Shown here in pieces: positions 41,726-50,976 of a stretch of 64,000 nt of DNA. A program made the position numbers and the translations under genes. How positions within the stretch are numbered: the stretch's first letter is position 1; the number at the start of each line of letters is the position of its first letter. The stretch spans positions 62,001 through 126,000 of the forward strand of contig NZ_LQQP01000077.1 in the NCBI RefSeq assembly GCF_001619615.1. Reading direction: 5' to 3'. This DNA is from Microbacterium sp. T32 (GTDB lineage Bacteria > Actinomycetota > Actinomycetes > Actinomycetales > Microbacteriaceae). A model generated the notes under the pieces. That model did not search any database. It was not told the DNA's origin and was given only the letters and a program-made list of their open reading frames with translations.

Positions 41726-42772
41726 ATGACCTGGGGTGTGGGCATCATCGGGGCGGGTCCCGGGGTGGCGGCGTTGCACGCCCCCACGCTCGCGCGGACC
41801 GCCGGCGACTTCCGGCTCGTGCACGTGAGCGATGGCGGCAGCGGGCGGGCCGTCGCGATCGCCGAGCGCTTCGGGGCGCGCTCGTCGAGCGGTGTCGACG
41901 CGTTGCTCGCCGACCCCGAGGTCGAGGTCGTCGCCGTCTGCAGTCCGCCCGAGCAGCACGCCGCGCACGTGCGCGCGAGCCTCGCGGCCGGACGCCGTGC
42001 CATCTTCTGCGAGAAGCCGCTGGCCACCACGATCGAGGACGCCGAGCAGATCGTCGCCGCGTGCGCCGACGCCGGCGCGCTGCTCGTGGTGGGCGCGAAC
42101 CACCTGTTCGATCCCGCCTGGTCGCGCGCGACGCACCACCTCCACGCCACGCGCGACCGCGTCCGGTCGGTGTCGGTGACGCTCTCGCTCGCACCCAACG
42201 GGAGGTACCACGAGCTGGTCACGGGGGCGCCCCTCCCCGCGCCGCCGGGGCCCGCTCGTCCGCCGATCGATCCGGGCGACCGCGAGCTGAGCGCGCGCAT
42301 CGTCCGGCAACTGGTCGTCGGGTTGGCCGTGCACGACCTGCCGCTCGTCCGCGACCTCGTCCCGGATGCCACCGAGGTCGTGTGGGCGCGACCCGTCGCC
42401 CCGATCGGATTCGATCTCGCGCTCCGCTCCCCCGACGCGGTCGTGCGCTTCACCGCCGTCATGGGTCCCGAGGGCGCGGACTCGCTGTGGCGGGTCAACG
42501 TCGCGACCGACGGCGCGCGTGTCGACGTCGAGTTCCCCCCGCCGTTCGTCCACGCCGGCAGCGCCCGGACGACGGTCCGCGACGGACGCGGCATCCAGAC
42601 CGTGTATCCGATCGACCGGCGCGACGGTTACGACGCCGAATGGCGCGCGCTCGCCGCGCTGCTGCGCGGGGAGACGGCGATGGAGTACGACGAACTCCGC
42701 GCGGATGCCGCGTTCGTCCTCGCGGTCGCCGACGGGGCCGCCGCGGCGGTGCGGGACGGGGTGCTCTCATGA
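41726..42772 (+). CDS. Gfo/Idh/MocA oxidoreductase
   Basis: A 348-residue dehydrogenase with WGVGIIGAGPGVAALHAP at the nucleotide site and AIFCEKPLATT as the EKP motif. A segment LAVHDLPLVRDLVPDA stands in place of the usual GxxxHxxD substrate helix but keeps the His and Asp. ATG 41726 is 5 nt after AAGGA. Its stop overlaps the next gene (ATGA). Likely a sugar dehydrogenase serving the same island. Confidence 0.75.
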   Translation: MTWGVGIIGAGPGVAALHAPTLARTAGDFRLVHVSDGGSGRAVAIAERFGARSSSGVDALLADPEVEVVAVCSPPEQHAAHVRASLAAGRRAIFCEKPLATTIEDAEQIVAACADAGALLVVGANHLFDPAWSRATHHLHATRDRVRSVSVTLSLAPNGRYHELVTGAPLPAPPGPARPPIDPGDRELSARIVRQLVVGLAVHDLPLVRDLVPDATEVVWARPVAPIGFDLALRSPDAVVRFTAVMGPEGADSLWRVNVATDGARVDVEFPPPFVHAGSARTTVRDGRGIQTVYPIDRRDGYDAEWRALAALLRGETAMEYDELRADAAFVLAVADGAAAAVRDGVLS

Positions 42773-43509
42773 GCGCGCTGCCCGTGTGGACCGATCTCGC
42801 CGCTTACCGCGCCGCGGTCGCCGAGCTCGCCCCCCTCGTCCGGCTGGCGGATGCCGACGAGACCGATGTCCTGCGGGTCGTCGACGGCCGCGGAGCGTGG
42901 TGGGACCGTGTGGAACGGCTCACCGACGCGCTCGGGGTGGTGGTCGATGAGCCGCATCCCGCCCCCGCGTCCGCGCACGAGCGGCTCCGCGCGCTCGACG
43001 TCCCGGTGGTCGTCGCCCGTCGTCGGCTGCGCGCCGACGTCGTGGCATCCCTCGTGCCGACGCCCGCGGCGCACGTCGTCGTCGACGCGTGGGGAGCAGC
43101 GCCCGAGGCGGCGGTGCTGCTGCGCGATGCCGTCGGCTGGGGACGCGTGCTCGCCGGCGGTCCGCTGGACGTCGTCGCCCGCGACGCGACGCCGACCGCC
43201 GACCTCCTGGCTCTCGTGCGCGGGGCGGTGGGAGTGAGCGTCACGCGCGCCGCGGCCGGGTCGGGCGTCGGCGACGCGCTGACGGCGGTCGCGCTCGGTC
43301 CCCGGCGCCTGGAGGTCCGGATCGACTCCGCGGCCGCGACGATCCACGTCGAGACGGACGGTGTCGAGGGTCGGAGCATCGCCGCGCCGAAGCGCGAGGC
43401 GGCCGAGCGCGTCGCCCTGCGGCGGCTGCGGGATGCCGTGGACACCGGTGCTCGTGGGAGCGATCTCGCCGAGCTGGCTCACGACGACGGCATCCTCGAG
43501 CGGGGATAA
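42769..43509 (+). CDS. Unrecognised protein coupled to a Gfo dehydrogenase
   Basis: A 246-residue soluble protein I cannot assign to a family. It is rich in Ala, Val and Arg, with alternating hydrophobic strands such as VPVVVARRRLRADVV and HVVVDAWGAAPEAAVLL. The late EVRIDSAAATIHVETDG could be a small beta domain. It is translationally coupled to the dehydrogenase at 41726, so a joint function is likely. Codon use is normal for the region, supporting a real gene. Confidence 0.7.
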   Translation: MSALPVWTDLAAYRAAVAELAPLVRLADADETDVLRVVDGRGAWWDRVERLTDALGVVVDEPHPAPASAHERLRALDVPVVVARRRLRADVVASLVPTPAAHVVVDAWGAAPEAAVLLRDAVGWGRVLAGGPLDVVARDATPTADLLALVRGAVGVSVTRAAAGSGVGDALTAVALGPRRLEVRIDSAAATIHVETDGVEGRSIAAPKREAAERVALRRLRDAVDTGARGSDLAELAHDDGILERG

Positions 43510-43614
43510 GCCACGTCGATACTCGGCATCCACAGGATCGGCTTCCCTGATACCAACTTCGGTCGGATAGTGGAAGAAGAGTCGGAATGGCCCGATTCAC
43601 CGAAAGGATCGAAG

Positions 43615-44631
43615 ATGATCAAGCTTCTCTCGCACCTGTCCTTCGTTGCGATCACGACGCCCGATGTCGATGCCTCGGTGGACTTCTACGTCAACCAGGT
43701 GGGTCTGACCGAAGTCGCGCGCGAGGACGACCGTGTCTACCTGCGCTGCTGGGGCGACTACTACTCGTACTCCGTCGTCGTCGTCCGCGGCGACGAGCCC
43801 GCCCTCGAGACCATGGCCTGGCGCACGTCGTCGGCCGAGGCGCTCGAGGAGGCCGCGAAGCGCGTCGAGGCGACCGGCATCCAGGGCGAATGGTTCGACG
43901 GCCGTGGCATCGGCCGCGCCTACCGCTTCACCGGCCCGTTCGGCCACAACATGACGCTGCACTGGGACGTCGAGCGCCACCGCGCCGAGCCCCACACCGC
44001 GTCGATCTTCCCGGACCGTCCCGAGAAGCGCAGCTCGGTCGCCGGTGCTCCGCGCCAGCTCGACCACGTCACCGTCGCGACCTCGGACGTCGACGCGTTC
44101 GTCAAGTGGTACGTCGACACGCTCGGCTTCCGCTTCATGGCCCGCACGGTCCTGGATGAGGCGCCCATCTCGGTGTTCTCGGTGCTGACCACGAACGAGA
44201 AGTCGCACGACCTCGGCGTCGTCCTCGACGGCTCGACCCGCGCCGGTCGCGTCAACCACTACGCCTTCTGGGTCGACACGCGCGAAGAGCTGCTCATCGC
44301 CGCCGACACCCTCATGGAGAACGGCATCCCGATCGAGTACGGCCCCAACATCCACGGCATCGGGGAGCAGACGTTCCTCTACTACCGCGAGCCCTCGACG
44401 CTGCGCATCGAGCTGAACACCGGCGGCTACCGCAACTACGTCCCCGACTGGGAGGCGAACACCTGGAAGCCCTCGCTCGGCTCGAACAACATGTACCGCA
44501 ACGGTGCCATGCCGATGTCGATGACCGAGTCGTTCCCGCCCGCCGACGGCCCCAGCGCCACGGAGGAGGGCGTGCCCGACGAGATCAAGGACGCGCTGCT
44601 CAACCCCTACGCGATCCAGGGCCGAGGCTGA
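43615..44631 (+). CDS. Extradiol ring-cleavage dioxygenase (VOC/catechol 2,3-dioxygenase type)
   Basis: A 338-residue two-domain vicinal-oxygen-chelate protein. The C-terminal domain carries the Fe(II) triad His151 (LDHVTV), His215 (VNHYAF) and Glu266 (LRIELN). It opens a catechol-type ring next to the diol. As first gene of an operon with FAH hydrolases and an FAD hydroxylase it fits the position of FdeC, the flavonoid A-ring dioxygenase of Herbaspirillum, though homoprotocatechuate-type substrates are also possible. ATG 43615 is 7 nt after GAAAGGAT. Confidence 0.85.
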   Translation: MIKLLSHLSFVAITTPDVDASVDFYVNQVGLTEVAREDDRVYLRCWGDYYSYSVVVVRGDEPALETMAWRTSSAEALEEAAKRVEATGIQGEWFDGRGIGRAYRFTGPFGHNMTLHWDVERHRAEPHTASIFPDRPEKRSSVAGAPRQLDHVTVATSDVDAFVKWYVDTLGFRFMARTVLDEAPISVFSVLTTNEKSHDLGVVLDGSTRAGRVNHYAFWVDTREELLIAADTLMENGIPIEYGPNIHGIGEQTFLYYREPSTLRIELNTGGYRNYVPDWEANTWKPSLGSNNMYRNGAMPMSMTESFPPADGPSATEEGVPDEIKDALLNPYAIQGRG

Positions 44632-44665
44632 ACGACGATCCCGGTCGGGGAGAGTGAGCACCACC

Positions 44666-45625
44666 ATGACCACCGCACCTTTCGCCCTCGCGCGTTTCCG
44701 GGACGGGGATGCCGTGCACGTCGGCCTCGTCGTCGGCGACCGCATCCGCGCGCTCGCCGCCGACGAGCTCGGCGGTGGCCTGAACGCGTTCCTCGCCGAC
44801 CCCGACTGGGATCGCCTCGAAGCCCTCGCCGCCACCGAGGCCGAGACGCCGGGGGACTGGCATCCGCTCTCGGACGTCACCCTGACAGCCCCCGTCGAGC
44901 CCCGGCAGGTGCTGCAGACCGGCGCCAACTACCGCCAGCACGTCATCGAGCTGGTCGCGGCGGGCCTGACGCAGAACACTGAGCGTACGCCGGATGAGGC
45001 GCGTGCCTTCGCGGCCGACATGATGGACGAGCGCGCCCGCAGCGGTGAGCCGTACTTCTTCATCGGACTCCCCGCGTGCGTCGTCGGGGACGACGTGCCG
45101 CTCGTGCTGCCTGCTTCCAGCGAGGTGCACGACTGGGAGCTCGAGCTCGCCGTCGTGATCGGGCGCGAGGCGTTCCGCGTCTCGCGCGAGGAGGCGCTCG
45201 ACCACGTCGCCGGCTACACGATCGTCAACGACATCACCACGCGCGACCTCGTGTTCCGCAAGGACATGAAGGAGATCGGCACCGACTGGTACCGGGCGAA
45301 GAACGCGCCCGGGTTCCTGCCGACCGGGCCCCTCCTCGTGCCCGCGCGGTTCGTGGACCCCGCGGACACCCCGGTGCGTCTCGAACTCAACGGACAGGTG
45401 ATGCAGGATGCCAACACCTCCGATCTGCTCTTCGACGTGCCGGCGCTGATCTCGGCGGCATCCCAGACCCACCCGCTGCTCCCCGGCGACCTCCTGCTCA
45501 CCGGCAGCCCCGCGGGCAACGGTCAGCACTGGAAGAGGTTCCTGCGCGACGGCGACGTGATGACCGGGACCATCGGCGCGCTCGGCACGCAGGTCGTACG
45601 GTGCGTCGCGGAGGGCGCGGCGTGA
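44666..45625 (+). CDS. Fumarylacetoacetate hydrolase-family enzyme
   Basis: A 319-residue protein with QVLQTGANYRQHVIE at the start of the FAH domain, DWELELAVVIGREA and YTIVNDITTRDLVFR, which supply the Glu/Glu/Asp metal ligands. GDLLLTGSPAGNG lies near the end. These enzymes hydrolyse or decarboxylate ring-cleavage products at a Mg2+ site. ATG 44666 is preferred; an in-frame GTG 44654 lies too close to the GGGGAG. Its stop overlaps the cyclase start (GTGA). Confidence 0.85.
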   Translation: MTTAPFALARFRDGDAVHVGLVVGDRIRALAADELGGGLNAFLADPDWDRLEALAATEAETPGDWHPLSDVTLTAPVEPRQVLQTGANYRQHVIELVAAGLTQNTERTPDEARAFAADMMDERARSGEPYFFIGLPACVVGDDVPLVLPASSEVHDWELELAVVIGREAFRVSREEALDHVAGYTIVNDITTRDLVFRKDMKEIGTDWYRAKNAPGFLPTGPLLVPARFVDPADTPVRLELNGQVMQDANTSDLLFDVPALISAASQTHPLLPGDLLLTGSPAGNGQHWKRFLRDGDVMTGTIGALGTQVVRCVAEGAA

Positions 45626-46614
45626 GCGCGCCGTCGGAGAACCCGGCGGACCTCGACCGGCAGAACCCCGAGGCGGAGATCGCCGCGCGCGCCGAAGCGC
45701 ACCGGAACTGGGGACGCTGGGGCGAGGACGACGTGCTCGGCACGCTCAACTTCATCGACGCTGCGAAGCGTCGTGAGGCCGCGGCGCTCGTGCGGGAGGG
45801 GCGATCGATCTCCCTCTCGCAGCGCTTCGACACCGACGGGCCGCAGAAGGGCTGGCGCCGCCGCACCAACCCCGTGCACACGATGACCGACACGGGAACG
45901 GATGCCGAGCGCGGCACACAGGGCTTCCCGCACGGCATCGGCGGCGCCGACGACGTCATCGCGATGCCCCTGCAGTGCTCGACCCAGTGGGACGGCCTCG
46001 GGCACATCTTCGACCACGGCTTCGCGTGGAACGGGCGCCGTGCGGGCGACGTCGTCACGAGCGACGGCGACCTCGTCACCGGCATCGAGCACGCCGCCGA
46101 CGTCATCGTGTCGCGCGGCGTGCTCCTCGACGTCGGGCGCCACCTCGCGCCCGAGACCGGCGAACTCGCCGACGGCTACGCCATCACCGCCGCCGACCTC
46201 GACGCGTGCGCGTCGGCCGAGGGCGTGAGCGTCGGGCGCGGCGACATCGTGCTCGTCCGCACCGGGCAGTTCGCGCGCGTGCGCCGCGACGGCTGGGGCG
46301 ACTACGCCGGCGGCCCCGCGCCGGGGCTGTCGCTCACGACCGCCGGGTGGCTGCACCGCACCGAGATCGCCGCCATCGCCACCGACACGTGGGGCTTCGA
46401 GGTGCGCCCGAACGAGTTCGACGTGCCGGCGTTCCAGCCGCTCCACCAGGTCGTGATCCCCAACCTCGGCCTCACGATCGGCGAGATGTGGAATCTCGAG
46501 GCGCTCGCCGAGGCGTGCGCCTCCGCGGGACGCTGGGAGTTCCTCCTCTCGGCACCGCCGCTCCCGATCACCGGCGCCGTCGGGTCGCCGGTGAATCCGG
46601 TCGCCCTGCTGTAA
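45622..46614 (+). CDS. Cyclase/kynurenine formamidase-like metal hydrolase
   Basis: A 330-residue member of the cyclase family (PF04199). STQWDGLGHIFDHG is the variant of the HxGTHxDxxxH metal motif, and AIATDTWGFEVRP lies in the second half. Such enzymes hydrolyse amides, lactones or ring-cleavage products. Being between an FAH hydrolase and an FAD hydroxylase, it probably processes the opened A-ring. Start GTG 45622 is coupled to the FAH gene. Confidence 0.8.
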   Translation: MSAPSENPADLDRQNPEAEIAARAEAHRNWGRWGEDDVLGTLNFIDAAKRREAAALVREGRSISLSQRFDTDGPQKGWRRRTNPVHTMTDTGTDAERGTQGFPHGIGGADDVIAMPLQCSTQWDGLGHIFDHGFAWNGRRAGDVVTSDGDLVTGIEHAADVIVSRGVLLDVGRHLAPETGELADGYAITAADLDACASAEGVSVGRGDIVLVRTGQFARVRRDGWGDYAGGPAPGLSLTTAGWLHRTEIAAIATDTWGFEVRPNEFDVPAFQPLHQVVIPNLGLTIGEMWNLEALAEACASAGRWEFLLSAPPLPITGAVGSPVNPVALL

Positions 46615-46652
46615 ACCTGATCCCCCCGTCGTAAGAACAGAGAGGTTCTGAC

Positions 46653-47786
46653 ATGACCGCCGTCCAACGAGTCGCCATCGCCGGTGCCGGCGTCGCCGGC
46701 CTGGCATCCGCCATCTTCCTCGCGAGGGCCGGGGTCGAGGTCGACCTGTACGACGCCCAGCCCGCTCTCCCCACGCGCGGATCGGGGATCACGCTGCAGG
46801 GCAACGCGCTGCGCGTCTTCGACGAGCTCGGCGTCTGGGGCGAGGTGGCCGCCGCCGGCAAGGCGTTCGAGGGGCTCAACCTCCGTGCCCCCGGCCCCGG
46901 CGCGACCGTGGTCGCCGCTCTTCCCGACCTCAAGACCGGCGGGCCCGACTACCCCTCGACGATGGGAATGTCGCGCCCGGATCTCGCCCGCATCCTCCTC
47001 GCGGCGGCCGAGGCGCACGGCGCCCGCGTGCATTTCGGACGACGCGTGACGGGCGTCGCGCAGACCGACGACGGCGTCACGGTCGAGGTCGACGGCGAGC
47101 CCGCGGGCACGTTCGACCTCCTCGTCGGAGCCGACGGCCTGCACTCGGCGGTGCGCGAGCTGATCGGCATCCACGTCTCTCCCGAGCAGACGGGCATGGG
47201 CATCTGGCGGACCTTCGTGTCGCTGCCGCCCGACGTCGACCGCAGCGAGCTGTACTACGGCGGGCCGATGTACATCGCCGGGTACACGCCCACCGGCGAC
47301 GACACGATGTACGCGTTCCTTGTCGAGGCGGCCCAGGACCGCTCGCACGTGTCGCCCGAAGAGGCGCGGCGCATCATGGTCGAGCAGTCGCGCGCGTACG
47401 ACGGTCCGTGGAACCACATCCGCGCCGACATCGAGGCGGGGGCGGATGCCAACTACACCTGGTTCACGCGACACCTCGTCGAGGCGCCGTGGAACCGCGG
47501 TCGCGTCGTCGTGATCGGCGACGCCGCGCACAGCTGCCCGCCGACGATCGCGCAGGGCGCCGCGCAGGGACTCGAGGACGCGGCGGTGCTCACCGAACTG
47601 CTCATCGGACGGGATGCCGTGGACCAGGCGCTGTGGGACGCGTTCCACGAGCGTCGCGTCGCCCGGGCGAAGGCCATCGTCGACGCGTCGGTGCAGCTCG
47701 GTCAGTGGCAGCTCGACGGCGTCCGCGACGCCGACATGGGCGGCCTGATGTTCGGCGTCGCGCAGCTCACGGCGGCCCGCGCATGA
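46653..47786 (+). CDS. FAD-dependent aromatic hydroxylase
   Basis: A 377-residue flavoprotein monooxygenase with VAIAGAGVAGLASAIFLARA (residues 7-26), the DG motif LLVGADGLHSAVRE and GDAAHSCPPTIAQGAAQGLED. It would hydroxylate a phenolic ring to create the diol cleaved by the 43615 dioxygenase, the role FdeE plays on naringenin C8. ATG 46653 follows AGAGAGG. Its stop overlaps the next start (ATGA). Confidence 0.85.
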   Translation: MTAVQRVAIAGAGVAGLASAIFLARAGVEVDLYDAQPALPTRGSGITLQGNALRVFDELGVWGEVAAAGKAFEGLNLRAPGPGATVVAALPDLKTGGPDYPSTMGMSRPDLARILLAAAEAHGARVHFGRRVTGVAQTDDGVTVEVDGEPAGTFDLLVGADGLHSAVRELIGIHVSPEQTGMGIWRTFVSLPPDVDRSELYYGGPMYIAGYTPTGDDTMYAFLVEAAQDRSHVSPEEARRIMVEQSRAYDGPWNHIRADIEAGADANYTWFTRHLVEAPWNRGRVVVIGDAAHSCPPTIAQGAAQGLEDAAVLTELLIGRDAVDQALWDAFHERRVARAKAIVDASVQLGQWQLDGVRDADMGGLMFGVAQLTAARA

Positions 47787-48808
47787 GCGCCGTCGCGGGG
47801 CACGGCGTCACGGACGTCCACGCCCACCTGCTCATGCCGGGGCTGCACGCCGAGGTGGAGCGGCGCGTGCCCGACGAGGTGCAGGCCGCGGCCGACCTCG
47901 AGCTGCGTCGCAATGGCCTGGCGAGCCTGCAGGCTTCGGGGCGCATGATCGGCGAGCGCTTCCCGCGCCTCACCTCCGTCGAGGCGCGCCTGGCCGCGAT
48001 GGACGCCCAGGGCGTCGACCGGCAGTGGGTCAGCCCGTCGCCGAACCACTTCTACCCGTGGGCAGGCGAGGGTCTCGCGACGTGGACGACCGGCGAGGCC
48101 AACCGCCTGATCGCCGAGCACGTCGCGGCGGCGCCCGACCGTCTCGTCGGACTCGGCACCGTGCCGCTGCAGCACCCGCACCTCGTCGTCGACGCGCTCG
48201 ACGACGCGGTGCTCGGACGCGGGCTCGCCGGCGTCGAGATCTCGTCGTTCGCGGGCGACGTCGAGCTCAGCGACGACCGTCTGGAGCCGTTCTGGGCGCG
48301 CGCCGCGGAGCTCCGGGCGGTGGTGTTCCTGCACCCCTTCGGCTGCTCGCTCGACGAGCGTCTCGACCGTTTCTACCTCTCCAACACGGTCGGCCAGCCG
48401 ACGGAGAACGCCGTCGCGCTCTCGCACCTCATCTTCGCGGGCGTGCTGGATCGGCATCCGGGACTCCGCCTGATCGCGGCGCACGGCGGTGGATACCTGC
48501 CCACCGCGATCGGCCGCTCCGACCGCGCGTGGAAGGTGCGGCCCGAAGCGCACGGCTGCGCGCACGCGCCCTCGAGCTACCTCTCGAAGCTGTGGTTCGA
48601 CACGGTGGTGCACGATGAGCGGGCGCTGCGCTGGCTCGTCGAGGTGGCCGGGGCCGACCGGGTGCTGCTGGGCAGCGACTTCCCGTTCGACATGGGGCTC
48701 GACGACCCGGTCGGGTTCGTCCGCGGCGCGGGGCTCGCCGAGGCCGACGCGACGGCGATCCTCGGGAGCAACGCCGAGGCGCTGCTGCGGACGCGGGTGC
48801 ACGCGTGA
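47783..48808 (+). CDS. Amidohydrolase-family decarboxylase/hydrolase (ACMSD-like)
   Basis: A 341-residue TIM-barrel metal enzyme with TDVHAHL (His13, His15), VVFLHPFG, AAHGGGYLP and LLGSDFPFDMG as the metal and catalytic strands. These match the 2-amino-3-carboxymuconate semialdehyde decarboxylase group, which includes aromatic acid decarboxylases and ring-cleavage product hydrolases. It is coupled on both sides (ATGA with the hydroxylase, GTGA with the next FAH gene). Confidence 0.85.
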   Translation: MSAVAGHGVTDVHAHLLMPGLHAEVERRVPDEVQAAADLELRRNGLASLQASGRMIGERFPRLTSVEARLAAMDAQGVDRQWVSPSPNHFYPWAGEGLATWTTGEANRLIAEHVAAAPDRLVGLGTVPLQHPHLVVDALDDAVLGRGLAGVEISSFAGDVELSDDRLEPFWARAAELRAVVFLHPFGCSLDERLDRFYLSNTVGQPTENAVALSHLIFAGVLDRHPGLRLIAAHGGGYLPTAIGRSDRAWKVRPEAHGCAHAPSSYLSKLWFDTVVHDERALRWLVEVAGADRVLLGSDFPFDMGLDDPVGFVRGAGLAEADATAILGSNAEALLRTRVHA

Positions 48809-49797
48809 GGATCGCGCGGTGGGTCGACGGGGCCGACATCGGCGAGGGGTTCGTCGACGGCGATTCGGTGATCCCGTTCCCCGACGGGCTGCGCGTGGCC
48901 GAGGTGCTCGCGCAGGGTCTCGCCGCCGCTTCGGCGCTCTTCGCACGGCGAGACGCCGCGGCGGGCCGGCCACTCGCCGACGTGCGGCTGCTCGCCCCGC
49001 TCGTGCCGGCTTCGATCCGTGACTTCGTCGCGTTCGAGGAGCACGTCGAGGGCGTGAGCGCGTCGGTCGACGGCAAGAGCGAGGTCGTGCCCGAGTGGTA
49101 CGAAGCCCCGACCTTCTACTTCACCAACCCGCACACGGTCCGCGCGACCGGCGATGTCGTCGCGATCCCCGAGACGCAGCGCCTCGACGTCGAGTTGGAG
49201 CTCGCGGCGGTCATCGGCGGGGTACCGGGTTCGGACGGGGAGAACCTGGATGCCACGGACGCGGCGTCCCACATCTTCGGCTACACCGTGATGAACGACT
49301 GGTCCGCGCGTGATCTGCAGTCGCGGGAGATGAAGGTGCGGCTGGGTCCCGCCAAGGGCAAGGACTTCGCGATGACGCTCGGCCCGTGGATCGTCACGGC
49401 CGACGAGCTCGAGCCGTACCTCGACGCCGACGGCTTCCTCGCGGTGCGCGCCGAGCTGTTCGTCAACGGCGAGCTCATCGGCGCCGACCTCGTGTCGAAC
49501 ATGGGCTGGCCGTTCCCCGAGCTGGTCATGTACGCCGCGCGGAACTCCGTCGTGGTACCGGGCGATGTGCTCGGCTCCGGCACGGTCGGCAACGGCGGAT
49601 GCCTCGGCGAGCTCTGGGGGCGCCGCGGCGCGCTAGACCCCCGGCCGCTCGAGCCCGGCGACGAGGTGCGCATGGTGATCGAGGGCGTCGGCGAGATCGT
49701 CAACGTCGTGGGGGAGCGCGTCACCGCCCCCGCGGTTCCGCGGGCGCGCGCACGTTCCCGGGCGCGCACTCGCGCGGGAGTGCCGGACCGGCCGTGA
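48805..49797 (+). CDS. Second fumarylacetoacetate hydrolase-family enzyme
   Basis: A 330-residue protein with a longer N-terminal domain, then RDFVAFEEHVEGV, DVELELAAVIGG, GYTVMNDWSARDLQ and GSGTVGNGGCLGELWG. These are features of true FAH and 2-hydroxyhepta-dienedioate-type hydrolases, distinct from the 44666 copy. It likely cleaves the C-C bond of a ring-opened diketo acid. An Arg/Ala-rich tail (PRARARSRARTRAG) is unusual. GTG 48805 is coupled to the amidohydrolase. Confidence 0.82.
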   Translation: MRIARWVDGADIGEGFVDGDSVIPFPDGLRVAEVLAQGLAAASALFARRDAAAGRPLADVRLLAPLVPASIRDFVAFEEHVEGVSASVDGKSEVVPEWYEAPTFYFTNPHTVRATGDVVAIPETQRLDVELELAAVIGGVPGSDGENLDATDAASHIFGYTVMNDWSARDLQSREMKVRLGPAKGKDFAMTLGPWIVTADELEPYLDADGFLAVRAELFVNGELIGADLVSNMGWPFPELVMYAARNSVVVPGDVLGSGTVGNGGCLGELWGRRGALDPRPLEPGDEVRMVIEGVGEIVNVVGERVTAPAVPRARARSRARTRAGVPDRP

Positions 49798-50588
49798 CCG
49801 AGCTTCGTCTGCCGGGCATCGCCGGGAACCTGTTCGTGGTGACCGGCGCTGGCGGCGGGCAGGGGGCGGAGGAGGCGCTGCTGCTCGCCGAGCTCGGGGC
49901 GGACGTCGTCGCCGTCGACCGCGCCGACGAGGCGCCGGAGCTGAGCGATCGCGCCGAGGGTCTCCCGGGCCGGATCGAGTACCGGTGCGCCGACGTCGCG
50001 TCCGAGGAGGACTGGGACGCGTTGGCTGCGTCGCTCGAGGGTCGGCGCGTGCGGGGGCTCGTGAACAACGCCGGCGTCACGCACCGCGCGCGTATCGGCG
50101 AGCTCTCCCGCGACGACTGGGACCGTGTCTTCGCCGTCAACGTCACCGGTGCCCTGCTCGGCATCCAGGCCCTCCTTCCGTCGATGGATGCCGGGTCCTC
50201 CATCGTGAACATCGGCTCGGTCGCGGGACTCACGGGGCATTACACGGCCGCGTACACGGCGAGCAAGTGGGCGTTGCGGGGGCTCACCCACGCGTGCGTG
50301 ACGGAGCTCGGACCGCGCGGCATCCGGGTGAATCTCGTGCACCCGGGCTTCATCCGCACCCCGATGACCGCGTCGGCACCGCCCGCGTTCGCCGAGGCGA
50401 ACACCGCGATCATCCCGCTGCACCGGGTCGGTGAGGCGGTGGAGGTCGCCGATACCGTGGCGTTCCTCCTGTCGGATGCCGCGGCGTTCCTCACCGGGGC
50501 GGAGATCGGCGTCGACGGAGGACAGGCGCTCTCCGGCGCGGCGACCGTCCTCGCGAATGCCCTCCGGCTCGGCGGCGCGGACGCGTGA
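49794..50588 (+). CDS. Short-chain dehydrogenase/reductase
   Basis: A 264-residue SDR with VVTGAGGGQGAEEALLLAE at the cofactor site, LVNNAGV, Ser in NIGSVAG and the YTASK active-site helix. The C-terminus GAEIGVDGGQALSG is typical. The oxidised group cannot be predicted. It ends the 43615-50588 operon, coupled by GTGA to the FAH gene. Its TGA stop lies inside the 65-nt palindrome copy 3. Confidence 0.85.
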   Translation: MTELRLPGIAGNLFVVTGAGGGQGAEEALLLAELGADVVAVDRADEAPELSDRAEGLPGRIEYRCADVASEEDWDALAASLEGRRVRGLVNNAGVTHRARIGELSRDDWDRVFAVNVTGALLGIQALLPSMDAGSSIVNIGSVAGLTGHYTAAYTASKWALRGLTHACVTELGPRGIRVNLVHPGFIRTPMTASAPPAFAEANTAIIPLHRVGEAVEVADTVAFLLSDAAAFLTGAEIGVDGGQALSGAATVLANALRLGGADA

Positions 50589-50646
50589 GGGGTCAATTTC
50601 TGTCGCCCCGGAGGCCGGGAGGCGACAGAAATTGACCCCTCACGCG
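50582..50646. repeat. 65-nt palindromic intergenic repeat, copy 3
   Basis: Arms CGCGTGAGGGGTCAATTT and complement, inner CTGTCGCC/GGCGACAG, pair without mismatch. The TGA at 50586-50588 is the stop of the SDR gene. Its other edge abuts a truncated DUF4259 gene. Confidence 0.9.
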
Positions 50647-50650
50647 CCGG

Positions 50651-50900
50651 GATGACACGGCGGCCGATTTCGCGTGGGAACTCGACGGACAGAAGCGATG
50701 GAACGTCGTGAGGAGTGCGCTCCGCGCGGCACTGCGGAGCAAGGACCCGCTCGACGTGGACACCGCCTGCATCGCGATCGCCGCCGCGGAGGTGGTCGCT
50801 CACGGCCTCGGACGCCCGACGCAGTCCGATGCGTACACGGAAAGCGTGGAGGAATTCGTCCGTCGGGCGCGGAGGCCTTCGGGGCGGCTCGCGACCGCCG
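50651..50900 (+). pseudogene. DUF4259 gene remnant truncated at the palindrome
   Basis: Reading from 50651 gives DDTAADFAWELDGQ, then WNVVRSALRAAL, DVDTACIAIAAAEVVAHGLG and TESVEEFVRRA, the pattern of DUF4259 proteins. Those normally open with MGTWGxGxFDN before this point. The missing N-terminus coincides with the edge of the 65-nt repeat, and the C-terminal part is also lost into Arg/Ala-rich sequence. No start codon with a ribosome-binding site is visible, so it is probably dead. The rest of the 509-nt gap to 51098 holds only the promoter below. Confidence 0.6.
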
Positions 50901-50976
50901 CGGCGCGAGCCGCACCCGGGCCGGGGCGGTCGGCCGTGATCAGGCCGGGTCGACTGCTCCTTGCTAATGTTCAAAA

